Assembly: GCA_029266495.1 (NCBI GenBank)
Contig: JAQSWS010000020.1
Span: 1 to 51,993 of the forward strand
DNA: 51,993 bases
DNA from: Rariglobus sp.
GTDB lineage: Bacteria; Verrucomicrobiota; Verrucomicrobiia; Opitutales; Opitutaceae
Reading direction: 5' to 3'
Shown here: positions 44,814 to 51,993 of the stretch, piece by piece
Layout: each line of letters begins with the position of its first letter
Numbering within the stretch: position 1 is the first letter of the stretch
The notes under the pieces: model-generated
What the model was told of the DNA's origin: nothing
Database searches by the model: none
Seen by the model: only the letters and a program-made list of their open reading frames with translations
Program-made: the position numbers and the translations under genes

Positions 44814-47800
44814 ATGCTTAATGTTATGAATCCTTTCAGCTTTTTACGGTTTTCTTTTTTTGGGCGGGCCTCTGCGAAGACTTCGCGTGGTGCTGTTTTC
44901 GTGCTGGCAGGTCTGGCCGGGTTGCAGTGCGACCACGTGTCCGCGCAGCCCGTTGTCAGCACCGGGGACGTCATTCCGGGGCCGGCGGTGTCGCCGACAT
45001 GGAATGTCGGAGCTGACTTGAGGGTGGCTGTTTCCGGTCCCGGCACGCTCACGATCTCGAGCGGTGGACTTGTCTCCGTGGGGTCTTACCTCGAACTGGG
45101 CACTGTCATCGGTGCTTCAGGCACGCTTACTCTGGACACGGGCGGCATTCTCCAGCTCGGCGGCACCAATGGTCTGCGGAAAGGCGGCGGCACGGCGGCG
45201 TTTAATTTTTCCGGAGGCACGCTTCAGGTGACGGGCAGCGATCTCACCACGTCCGTTGCGGCCACGCTGACGAACAACTCAACGGTTGATACGAGCGGTT
45301 TCAACGCGGCGCTTACGGGTGCACTCACCGGCACGGGCGGCCTCAACAAGACCGGCGCGGGTGCGCTCACCCTTTCGGCTGCCAATACGTATGGCGGCGG
45401 CACTCATCTCAGCGAAGGCACGCTGCGCGTCGGCAGCGACACGGCGCTCGGCACGGGTGTCCTGACCATCGAGGCGGGCACAACGCTCGCCGCTGTCGTG
45501 CCCAGCTTTTTCTCATCGCGCACAATCGCCAACGATATCGTGGTGAACGGCGACTTCTCCATTTTTCCCGGAGGCACGATCGTGAACATCAGCGCCTTCT
45601 CGCTCACGGGTGACATCGATCTGACCGGCGGCGATCGCACGATCACCAACCCATCGTTGTTCAGCGCGTCTGAGTATGGGCTGGTGAACTTCGGCGGCGT
45701 GATCAGCAACGGTGGTCTCACGCTCCTGGCCGTGCCGGACAGCTACGCATTTTTCAGCATGGACGGGGCGCAGTCGAACACCTACACGGGCGACACGGTG
45801 ATCGGAACGGGTGTGTCGTTGCAACTGCTCAAGACGGGCGGCGCCCTCGCGATCGCCGGCGATTTGTTCATCGAGAATGACGGTGTCGCCGTGGTGGATA
45901 TCTCCGAGCAGATCGCCAACACGTCGGCCGTGACAATCACCGGCCTCGGTCGTCTGCAGGTGGGCGCGAGCATGGATGTGACCGAGACGATCGGATCGCT
46001 TTTCGGTGACGGCGAGGTGGAGCTGAACGACGACTCCGTTGGCAGCACGCTGCGCGTCGGCGCGGGTGAGTTCAGCGGGACGATCACCGTCGGCATGGCG
46101 GGCGGAACCGCGTTGGAAAAGATCGGTGGCGGCACCCTCGTGCTCACCGGGGCGAACACTTACCTCGGCAACACGGTCATCAGTGGCGGCGTGTTGCAGA
46201 TCGGCGATGGCGGCATAACCGGCACCTTGGGCGCGGGCGACGTGACCAACAACGCTTCGCTGGTCTTCGATCGCGGTGACGCCCTCACGGTTGCCAGCCT
46301 CATCTCGGGCACGGGCGGCGTGACCCAGCAGGGCGCGGGCGCACTGACCCTGACGCGCGCCAATACCTACAGCGGCGGCACCACGCTGGCCGAAGGCACG
46401 CTGCGCGTCGGGCACGACTCCGCGCTCGGCACGGGTGCGTTGACCATCGGGGCGGGCACGACGCTGGCGACGGACGGCAGTCCGCGCACGATCGCCAATG
46501 ACCTGGTGGTGAACGGCGATTTTTCGATTTTCCCCGAAGGCACGATGATCGGCTTCAGTGCGTTTTCGCTCACGGGCGATGTCGATCTTACCGGTGGCAC
46601 GCGCACGATCACCAATCCGTCCGACTTCGGCGCCGGAGAAGATGGTGTGGTGGACCTGGGTGGCGTGATCAGCAACGGCGGTCTCACCCTCAAGGCCCTG
46701 ACCGGCGGCAACGCGTTTTTCAAGATGAGCGGTTCACAGTCCAACACCTACACGGGCGACACGGTGGTGGACACGGGCGTGTCGCTGGAACTCGCGCGCA
46801 ACGCCCAGACCTCCATCGCCGGCGATCTGTTTATCAACGACGGCGCCGTGGTGAAAACGGCTTGGTCCACCCAGATCGCGGAGACCTCCAGTGTCACGAT
46901 CGCCGGCACCGGTCGGCTCGAGATCGGCACGACCGAGGGGCGTTTTGAATCCATCGAGGGGCTCTTCGGCGACGGCGAGGTGGCGCTCTTCGCAGATGCG
47001 CTTGCCGGCGGCGGACTGGACGTGCGTTCGGGTGTGTTCAGCGGTGAAATCACCGGGGGCGCGCCGGATGAGTTCTCGGTCGTGAAGGAAGGTGCCGGTT
47101 TGCTGGTGCTGTCGGGCGCGAACACGTTTCTCGGAAATACGCTCGTCAACGGGGGCACCTTGCAACTCGGCGACGGCGGCACGACGGGCTCGCTCGCGGG
47201 GGCGATCGAGCTCCGCAACGGCTCGTCGCTCGTGTTCGACCGCAGCGACGCGTTCACGGTGGCGAACGTCATCAGCGGCAACGGCACGATGACCAAGAAC
47301 GGCTCGGGCATACTCACGCTCGAGGGCAATAACACCTACAGCGGCGGCACCACCGTCAACGAAGGCCTGGTCGTTTTTGCGGATGGCAACAACTTCGGCA
47401 GCGGCGACATCACGCTCGACGGCGGCGGTCTGCGCTGGGCCACGGGCAACACGCTCGATATCTCCGACCGGCTCAACCCGCTCGGCGCGGGCGGCGGTAT
47501 CTTCGACACGAACGGCAACGATGTCACCTTCGCCAGCGTGATCTCGGGCGCAGGCCAGCTGACCAAGGACGGGGCCGGCGCGCTTACCCTGACGGGCGTC
47601 AATACCTACACGGGCGGCACACTCGTGCTTGGCGGCGAGTTGGTGGTGACGCTTGACGGCCTGCCCGGCGATGTCGAGGTGGGCTCGGGCGCGTTTATCG
47701 TGTTCGACCAGAATCCGGACGGCACCTTTACCGGCCTCGTCAGCGGTGCGGGCGGCGTGCGCTACAACGGTGAAGGCACCATCACCCTCGCCGCGGTGCA

Positions 47801-49640
47801 GACCTACACCGGCGAGACCGAGGTCAACGCCGGCGCGCTCCTGGCCACAGCCGCGATCCTTGAGGACCGCGACATATCGCTCTCCGCCGGCGCGGGCCTG
47901 ATCCTGAATCAAACCGACACCGGCATCTACGCCGGCGAACTCAGCGGCGCGGGCGGCTTCTTGAAGCTCGGCTCGGGCACCCTCGAAATCACCGGCGCGA
48001 ACACCTACAGCGGCCCCACGCTCGTCAACGCGGGCGGACTGCTCGTCAACGGCAGCCTTGGCGACACCACCGTCACCGTCGGCAGCGGCGCGTTTCTCGG
48101 CGGTTCGGGCACCATTGCCGGCGACGTCGTCATTCAGAGCGGCGGTTTCCTCCGCCCGGGCAACAGCCCCGGCATTCTCACGGTCGGTTCGCTGCTCTTG
48201 AATGCGGGCTCGTTCACGGAGATGGAGATCAACGGCCCGGGCGTGGCGGGAACGGACTACGACCAGATTCGCGTGACCGGCGAGGCCACGCTCGGCGGCA
48301 CATTGGAAATCCTGCTCGGAGGCGGCTACGTGCCGCAGGCCGGCGATAGTTTTGTGCTCATCGACGCGGACACGATCACCGCGGGCAGTGACTTTGACGT
48401 GATCAACGGCCTGGGGAACGCGCTCGTGTTCGATACCACGATCACCGACGACTTCACTCTTTCGATCACGGTGCTGCAGACCGATCCGGAGATGGAGCCG
48501 GTCATCACCTACCTGAACGGTCTGCCCGGCAGCTCGCTTCCGGCGGCTTTCGATCTGATCGCGCCCGAGGAATACGCCGCGCTCCCCCGCGTCGCGCAAA
48601 GCAACACCCGCGCGATGTGGTCGGGCCTGCGTCAGCGCTTCGCGGAAATTCGCGGCGGCTCCACCGGCTGGTCGGTGGCGAATTTGAATCTCACCGGCCG
48701 CAGCGGGCACCTCGATCTGAGCAACGGCGTGTTGCTCGCCGCGGTCGGCGACACCGCCGATGCGATCGGCATGCGCGCCCTTGCGGCCCAGGCGCAGGCG
48801 GAGCAGGCGCAGGCGGACGAGCAGCGCGGGTTTTTCGTCTCCGGCACCGGCACCTACGGAGACAGCGAATCCGACGGCAATGCGGCCGGTTATGATTTTG
48901 CCGCGGGCGGAATCACGGCCGGCACCGATGTGCGCCTGACGCCCGATGCGGCGGTGGGCGTGATGGTCGGTTATGGTCACACCGATACGGATTACCAAGG
49001 CGCCTCCTCCACCATTGAGATGGAGACGGCGCGTGTCGGCCTTTATGGAACGTGGTCCGGTTTGAACCAGAGCTGGCTCAATGCCACGGCGGGCGGCGCG
49101 TATCACTGGTATGACTCCGACCGCGAGGCCCTGGGCGGCGACGCCGCGGGCGAGACCGAAGGCATTGAGTTCAACGCGCTGGTCGAGGCGGGGCGCGACA
49201 TCCAGTCCGGTCGCTGGACGCTGACCCCGAGCGCCGCGCTGGACTATCTCTGGCTGCGCGTGGACGGCTTCGAGGAAAGCGGATCGCTGGCGCCCCTGGT
49301 GGTGAGCCGCGAATCGGCTGAGTCGTTGCGCAGCGAACTGGCACTGACGGTCGCTTATCGTATTCAAGCGGGAAATACGCTGTGGAGCCCCTATGTGCGC
49401 GCCGGCTGGCAGCACGAGTTTCTCGACACGCAGGCGGCCGTGGAGGCCCGGCTGGCATCGGGAGCGGGCGGGATGTTCTCCGTCGAAGGCACGCGACTCG
49501 AGCGCGACAGCGCGCTCCTTGGCGCGGGCATTCAGGGCCGGCTGAGCCCCGCGCTCGACGTGGGACTCGCCTACTCGGGCGAACTCAACGCCGATTATCA
49601 GACACACGGCGTGAATGCCAATGTGCGCCTGCGGTTCTAG
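44814..49640 (+). CDS. Large autotransporter with PATR repeats
   Basis: A ~1,608-residue type V secreted protein. The N-terminus includes an extended signal peptide (FGRASAKTSRGAVFVLAGLA, cleavage after VSAQ). The passenger is a beta-helix with about eight autotransporter-associated repeats of the kind GAGALTLSAANTYGGGTHLS and GGGTLVLTGANTYLGNTVIS. Two long segments (about 45,370-46,200 and 46,350-47,160) are internal duplicates, each with 'NGDFSIFP' and 'SQSNTYTGDTV'. The last ~270 residues form the outer-membrane autotransporter barrel, beginning near RGFFVSGTGTYGDSESDGNA and ending VNANVRLRF. Starts at 44,814 or 44,826 are both possible. It is probably an adhesin or surface enzyme; no catalytic motif was seen. 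Confidence 0.92.
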   Translation: MLNVMNPFSFLRFSFFGRASAKTSRGAVFVLAGLAGLQCDHVSAQPVVSTGDVIPGPAVSPTWNVGADLRVAVSGPGTLTISSGGLVSVGSYLELGTVIGASGTLTLDTGGILQLGGTNGLRKGGGTAAFNFSGGTLQVTGSDLTTSVAATLTNNSTVDTSGFNAALTGALTGTGGLNKTGAGALTLSAANTYGGGTHLSEGTLRVGSDTALGTGVLTIEAGTTLAAVVPSFFSSRTIANDIVVNGDFSIFPGGTIVNISAFSLTGDIDLTGGDRTITNPSLFSASEYGLVNFGGVISNGGLTLLAVPDSYAFFSMDGAQSNTYTGDTVIGTGVSLQLLKTGGALAIAGDLFIENDGVAVVDISEQIANTSAVTITGLGRLQVGASMDVTETIGSLFGDGEVELNDDSVGSTLRVGAGEFSGTITVGMAGGTALEKIGGGTLVLTGANTYLGNTVISGGVLQIGDGGITGTLGAGDVTNNASLVFDRGDALTVASLISGTGGVTQQGAGALTLTRANTYSGGTTLAEGTLRVGHDSALGTGALTIGAGTTLATDGSPRTIANDLVVNGDFSIFPEGTMIGFSAFSLTGDVDLTGGTRTITNPSDFGAGEDGVVDLGGVISNGGLTLKALTGGNAFFKMSGSQSNTYTGDTVVDTGVSLELARNAQTSIAGDLFINDGAVVKTAWSTQIAETSSVTIAGTGRLEIGTTEGRFESIEGLFGDGEVALFADALAGGGLDVRSGVFSGEITGGAPDEFSVVKEGAGLLVLSGANTFLGNTLVNGGTLQLGDGGTTGSLAGAIELRNGSSLVFDRSDAFTVANVISGNGTMTKNGSGILTLEGNNTYSGGTTVNEGLVVFADGNNFGSGDITLDGGGLRWATGNTLDISDRLNPLGAGGGIFDTNGNDVTFASVISGAGQLTKDGAGALTLTGVNTYTGGTLVLGGELVVTLDGLPGDVEVGSGAFIVFDQNPDGTFTGLVSGAGGVRYNGEGTITLAAVQTYTGETEVNAGALLATAAILEDRDISLSAGAGLILNQTDTGIYAGELSGAGGFLKLGSGTLEITGANTYSGPTLVNAGGLLVNGSLGDTTVTVGSGAFLGGSGTIAGDVVIQSGGFLRPGNSPGILTVGSLLLNAGSFTEMEINGPGVAGTDYDQIRVTGEATLGGTLEILLGGGYVPQAGDSFVLIDADTITAGSDFDVINGLGNALVFDTTITDDFTLSITVLQTDPEMEPVITYLNGLPGSSLPAAFDLIAPEEYAALPRVAQSNTRAMWSGLRQRFAEIRGGSTGWSVANLNLTGRSGHLDLSNGVLLAAVGDTADAIGMRALAAQAQAEQAQADEQRGFFVSGTGTYGDSESDGNAAGYDFAAGGITAGTDVRLTPDAAVGVMVGYGHTDTDYQGASSTIEMETARVGLYGTWSGLNQSWLNATAGGAYHWYDSDREALGGDAAGETEGIEFNALVEAGRDIQSGRWTLTPSAALDYLWLRVDGFEESGSLAPLVVSRESAESLRSELALTVAYRIQAGNTLWSPYVRAGWQHEFLDTQAAVEARLASGAGGMFSVEGTRLERDSALLGAGIQGRLSPALDVGLAYSGELNADYQTHGVNANVRLRF

Positions 49641-49652
49641 TGCCCCCTCACT

Positions 49653-49785
49653 GAAGTTCTCCTTCTAATTCAGTCGGAATGTTGGCCGCAAAAAGACGCA
49701 AAAATTGCCGATCCTGCCCCTGTTGCCCTCCCGCGCGCCTATAGGCGCCTTTAACGGTGCCTACGCGCTTGGGAATTTTGTGATT
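49653..49785 (-). repeat. ~133-bp dispersed element, copy 2 (inverted)
   Basis: Reverse complement of the element at 13,335-13,468 with about 90% identity by eye, including the GCGCCTATAGGCGC palindrome. It begins 13 bases after the autotransporter stop. The two copies bracket ~36 kb. Confidence 0.85.
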
Positions 49786-49814
49786 CTTAGCGCCCTCTTC
49801 CAGTCGTCGGGACT

Positions 49815-49855
49815 CCAATCTCATTCGTCACTTATTAAGTGACAAATGAGGTTGG
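49815..49855. terminator. Two-way terminator palindrome
   Basis: The ~20-bp arms CCAATCTCATTCGTCACTTA and near-perfect complement share the core GTCACTTATTAAGTGAC with 42,957-42,993. It lies between the autotransporter and the convergent LuxR-type gene and overlaps the latter's stop. Confidence 0.65.
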
Positions 49856-50886
49856 GTTGGAGTGGCAGGCAGCAGGCCGCGGCGTCTGCCGGTGGCGACG
49901 GCCTCCATGCGGTTGCGGGCGTTGAGCCGGACGTAAAGTTCCTCGAGGTGCCGTTTCACCGTGCCTGCGCCGACATGGATGCGTTCGGCGATCTGGGCAT
50001 TGGTCAGGCCTTGCGCAACCCAGGCGAGGATTTCCCGCTGCCGGGGTGAAAGGGTGGTGGAAAACTTTTCCTCGATGAGGAGGAAATGGTCGCCATCCGG
50101 ACGCGCCGACGGTGAGAGGCGCAAGCGCAGCACGCGGTCCTCGCGCTGCCACTGGAGCGGGCGCGGGGCGGAGACCTGACTTCTCCGCGCAAGGGATGTC
50201 CGTATCCATCGGCGTGCTTCTTCCGGCAGGAGCGAGGAGCCGAACCAGTCCTCAAGCAGCAGCCGCGGTCCAAGCGGGACGGGCGATCGCAGCCGTAGCG
50301 TTTTGGGATCGAGGAGCGCCCAGGCGCCGCGCTCTCCTTCTCCGCCGTGCACGGCGGTCAGCCGGTGATAGACGGAGCGCAGGTGCGGCACGAGCAGGTT
50401 CAGCGCGAGTAACTCGGTGCTGCCAAAACTGCAGGTCGAGCGACTCGTGTTGAGGGAAATGTGGCAGCCGTCACCCACGTCCAAATCGATGCCGAGCCCG
50501 TCCTCCTGGCCGATCCTGCGAAAGCCTTCCGCGTAGTGCGCGGTGCGATGCCATTGGGCGCGACTGAGCGTGTCGGAGATGCGTGTCGCCGCCGTGCGTT
50601 TGCCGTAGGAGACGTTTTCGTGAAGCGTGCGGAAGAGCACTTCCTCCACGGACGCCGGGATGGCGCCGGGTGGGTCGATCAGGTGGACGAAGGGCTGGCC
50701 GAAGAAGCCGAGCAGGTTGACCGAACAGATGTCGGCGGGAATCAATTCACGGAGGGCGGCCAGCAGTTGCCGGGAGAAATCGTCCGGCCGCTCCGTGCCA
50801 TGGAGGGTGAGGAGCGCGGCGTTGAATCGCTTGAATTCTGACGAGGTGAGCGCGGCGGACACGGCGGCGAAAAAAGCAAAAAGCAT
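49828..50886 (-). CDS. LuxR-family transcription regulator
   Basis: A 352-residue regulator. The C-terminal ~60 residues carry the LuxR helix-turn-helix (LSPRQREILAWVAQGLTNAQ followed by IAERIHVGAGTVKRHLEELY). The N-terminal ~250 residues (FKRFNAALLTLHGTERPDDF) look like a GAF-type or other sensory fold without a motif I can name. The ATG at 50,886 was preferred over an upstream TTG. It is convergent with the autotransporter and divergent from the PEP-CTERM gene, either of which might be its target. Confidence 0.85.
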   Translation of the reverse strand: MLFAFFAAVSAALTSSEFKRFNAALLTLHGTERPDDFSRQLLAALRELIPADICSVNLLGFFGQPFVHLIDPPGAIPASVEEVLFRTLHENVSYGKRTAATRISDTLSRAQWHRTAHYAEGFRRIGQEDGLGIDLDVGDGCHISLNTSRSTCSFGSTELLALNLLVPHLRSVYHRLTAVHGGEGERGAWALLDPKTLRLRSPVPLGPRLLLEDWFGSSLLPEEARRWIRTSLARRSQVSAPRPLQWQREDRVLRLRLSPSARPDGDHFLLIEEKFSTTLSPRQREILAWVAQGLTNAQIAERIHVGAGTVKRHLEELYVRLNARNRMEAVATGRRRGLLPATPTQPHLSLNK

Positions 50887-51034
50887 GCAACGCGCGAGTC
50901 TTTTTCCGGGCCGATGTGCAAGCGGCCGCGACCCGGATGAGGAACGATGATCCACCCGCGGGGCCGGTATGTGCCGTTCGGCCAATGGCGCCCGGGCGGG
51001 CGCTTTGTTATGATGGGGAGACGATCACGTCATC

Positions 51035-51760
51035 ATGACCTTTCCCTCCCTTGTCTTCTCCTCCGCCGCAGCTGGTTTCATCCGCAGGGCTGCTTCGATC
51101 CGACAGGTCGCCGGCTTGAGCCTGGCCGCATTGGCCGGCCTGGCGGCCTTTGGCCCGCGGGCATCGGCAACGACTTTCGTCAATTTCGCCGATCCCGGCA
51201 CCCCGGTGTTGTTGACGGGGTTCTTTCAGGTGGATGGCGGGGCGACCAACTACATCACCGGAACGAATCCCGCCGAGTTGACCGATGGCGGCATCGCGAG
51301 CTTCAACGGGACGGCCTTGGGGGGGACGCCGAACTTTGGCTTCAATTTCACCCTCTATGATGACGGGATGCTGACGACCGTTCCCGAACTTATCAGCCAG
51401 GCCTCTTTTTATCTGTCCAACTATTCGGGTGCGAAGATCACGGTCGCGGCCAATGGGCTGCGGTTCGGGGTGAGCGGACTTTACGCCCTGGACGGACAGA
51501 CGCTCGATGCCGTATTCAACTACACCTACATTTCGGAGGGAGCGGGCGTGGTCGCGGCCGGCTGGGTTCCGCATTACGATGCGGTCATGGGCGAGTTTTA
51601 TTTCACGAATGCAGACGCCTTTGAAATTTCGAACCAGACGATTCTGATCTTCAACGGCAACTTTACCACCTCCGTGGTGCCCGAGCCCTCGACCTGTGCG
51701 TTGTTCCTGGGCGGCGCGACGATGGGTTTTGCACTGTGGCGCCGGCGCCGGGTTGGTTAG
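51035..51760 (+). CDS. PEP-CTERM surface protein
   Basis: A 241-residue exported protein. A long signal peptide (AASIRQVAGLSLAALAGLAA ending ASA), a beta-rich body (TNYITGTNPAELTDGGIASF), and the sorting signal PEPSTCALFLGGATMGFALW with RRRR. It should be processed by an exosortase. It stands alone, divergent from the LuxR-type gene, and converges on another PEP-CTERM gene. The role of the body is unknown. Confidence 0.88.
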   Translation: MTFPSLVFSSAAAGFIRRAASIRQVAGLSLAALAGLAAFGPRASATTFVNFADPGTPVLLTGFFQVDGGATNYITGTNPAELTDGGIASFNGTALGGTPNFGFNFTLYDDGMLTTVPELISQASFYLSNYSGAKITVAANGLRFGVSGLYALDGQTLDAVFNYTYISEGAGVVAAGWVPHYDAVMGEFYFTNADAFEISNQTILIFNGNFTTSVVPEPSTCALFLGGATMGFALWRRRRVG

Positions 51761-51776
51761 CAGAGCGGGACCGCGG

Positions 51777-51993
51777 TCAGGGCTTCGCACGCCGGCGGCG
51801 GACGACGGCGAAGCCGAGGATCGCGAGGCCGGAGAGCACGGCGACGCTGGCGGGTTCGGGGACAGGGCTGGTGGTGGCGATGAGTTGGAAGAGATCGCCG
51901 TTTTGAACGAAGGTGTAGGTGTAACCGGCGATGACGGTGCCGAGGTCGAAGGAGGTGGCGCCGATGCTGGAGAGGTTCGCGCCGGTCGCGTCG
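51777..51993 (-). CDS. PEP-CTERM protein, partial (5' end outside window)
   Basis: The last 71 codons of a minus-strand gene are visible, starting outside the window. The end TSPVPEPASVAVLSGLAILG followed by FAVVRRRRAKP is a PEP-CTERM sorting signal, and the preceding GYTYTFVQNGDLFQLIAT is typical of the body of such surface proteins. It converges with the upstream-listed PEP-CTERM gene with a 16-base gap. Confidence 0.85.
   Translation of the reverse strand, partial: DATGANLSSIGATSFDLGTVIAGYTYTFVQNGDLFQLIATTSPVPEPASVAVLSGLAILGFAVVRRRRAKP

Noticed and set aside
46734-49607. 957-codon open frame on the minus strand
   Set aside because: It is antisense to the autotransporter; the product is Arg/Ala/His-rich with no recognisable domain.
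13335-49785. Composite transposon made of the two 133-bp copies
   Set aside because: No transposase lies in either copy or between them, and 36 kb is too large for a MITE pair to move as a unit without one; kept only as a possible rearrangement site.
1-51993. tRNA or rRNA genes
   Set aside because: No cloverleaf with a TTCRA arm or rRNA-like segment was noticed; a covariance-model scan would be needed to exclude them fully.

Overview
The window looks like the chromosome of a GC-rich member of the Verrucomicrobia, probably Opitutaceae. This is inferred from the PEP-CTERM surface proteins, the pseudopilin of the kind common there, the large autotransporter with PATR repeats, and GC-rich simple repeats in many gaps. 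No rRNA, tRNA, CRISPR array, transposase or integrase gene was seen.

Region 1 (1-10,731) is an integron gene-cassette array, visibly lower in GC than the rest. About 24 small cassettes all read on the minus strand. They are separated by 23 attC sites that share outer boxes (GCCNAAC ... GTTNGGC) and fall into three main families by their centres (A 88 bp, B 91 bp, C 103 bp). Most products are small and unrecognised, and more than half have a signal peptide, lipobox or membrane segment. The array starts at a lone recombination box and palindrome near 10,712-10,745. No integrase gene follows it, so as seen here it is an integrase-less cluster; its left end lies outside the window.

Region 2 (10,740-13,530) holds GC-rich simple repeats, a Fur-family regulator with a partner gene and a candidate Fur box, a small Cys-rich protein, and one copy of a ~133-bp element whose inverted copy lies at 49,653-49,785.

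Region 3 (13,530-39,182) is an iron and heme acquisition island, all on the minus strand: four TonB-dependent receptors, three PepSY membrane proteins, DUF3325/DUF3649/DUF4198 proteins, a flavodoxin, a heme importer (hmuTUV), a HugZ-type heme oxygenase, a HmuS-like protein, an ECF sigma factor with FecR, and an AraC-type regulator. Six promoters inside the island share one layout: two 18-bp half-sites repeating every 21 bp, then 18-21 bp, then a -10 hexamer. I infer that the AraC protein reads them. One of them points at a ~95-nt stretch ending in a strong terminator, a candidate small RNA. Another drives a seven-gene unit in which a pseudopilin and two PEP-CTERM proteins precede hugZ-hmuTUV, suggesting a surface heme-capture system.

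Region 4 (39,294-51,993) holds a TPR protein, a CobW-type GTPase, a DUF481-like outer-membrane protein, a GNAT protein, a WD40 protein, a 1,608-residue autotransporter, a LuxR-type regulator, and two PEP-CTERM genes, the last cut by the window edge. Convergent genes here are separated by perfect or near-perfect palindromes that probably act as two-way terminators.
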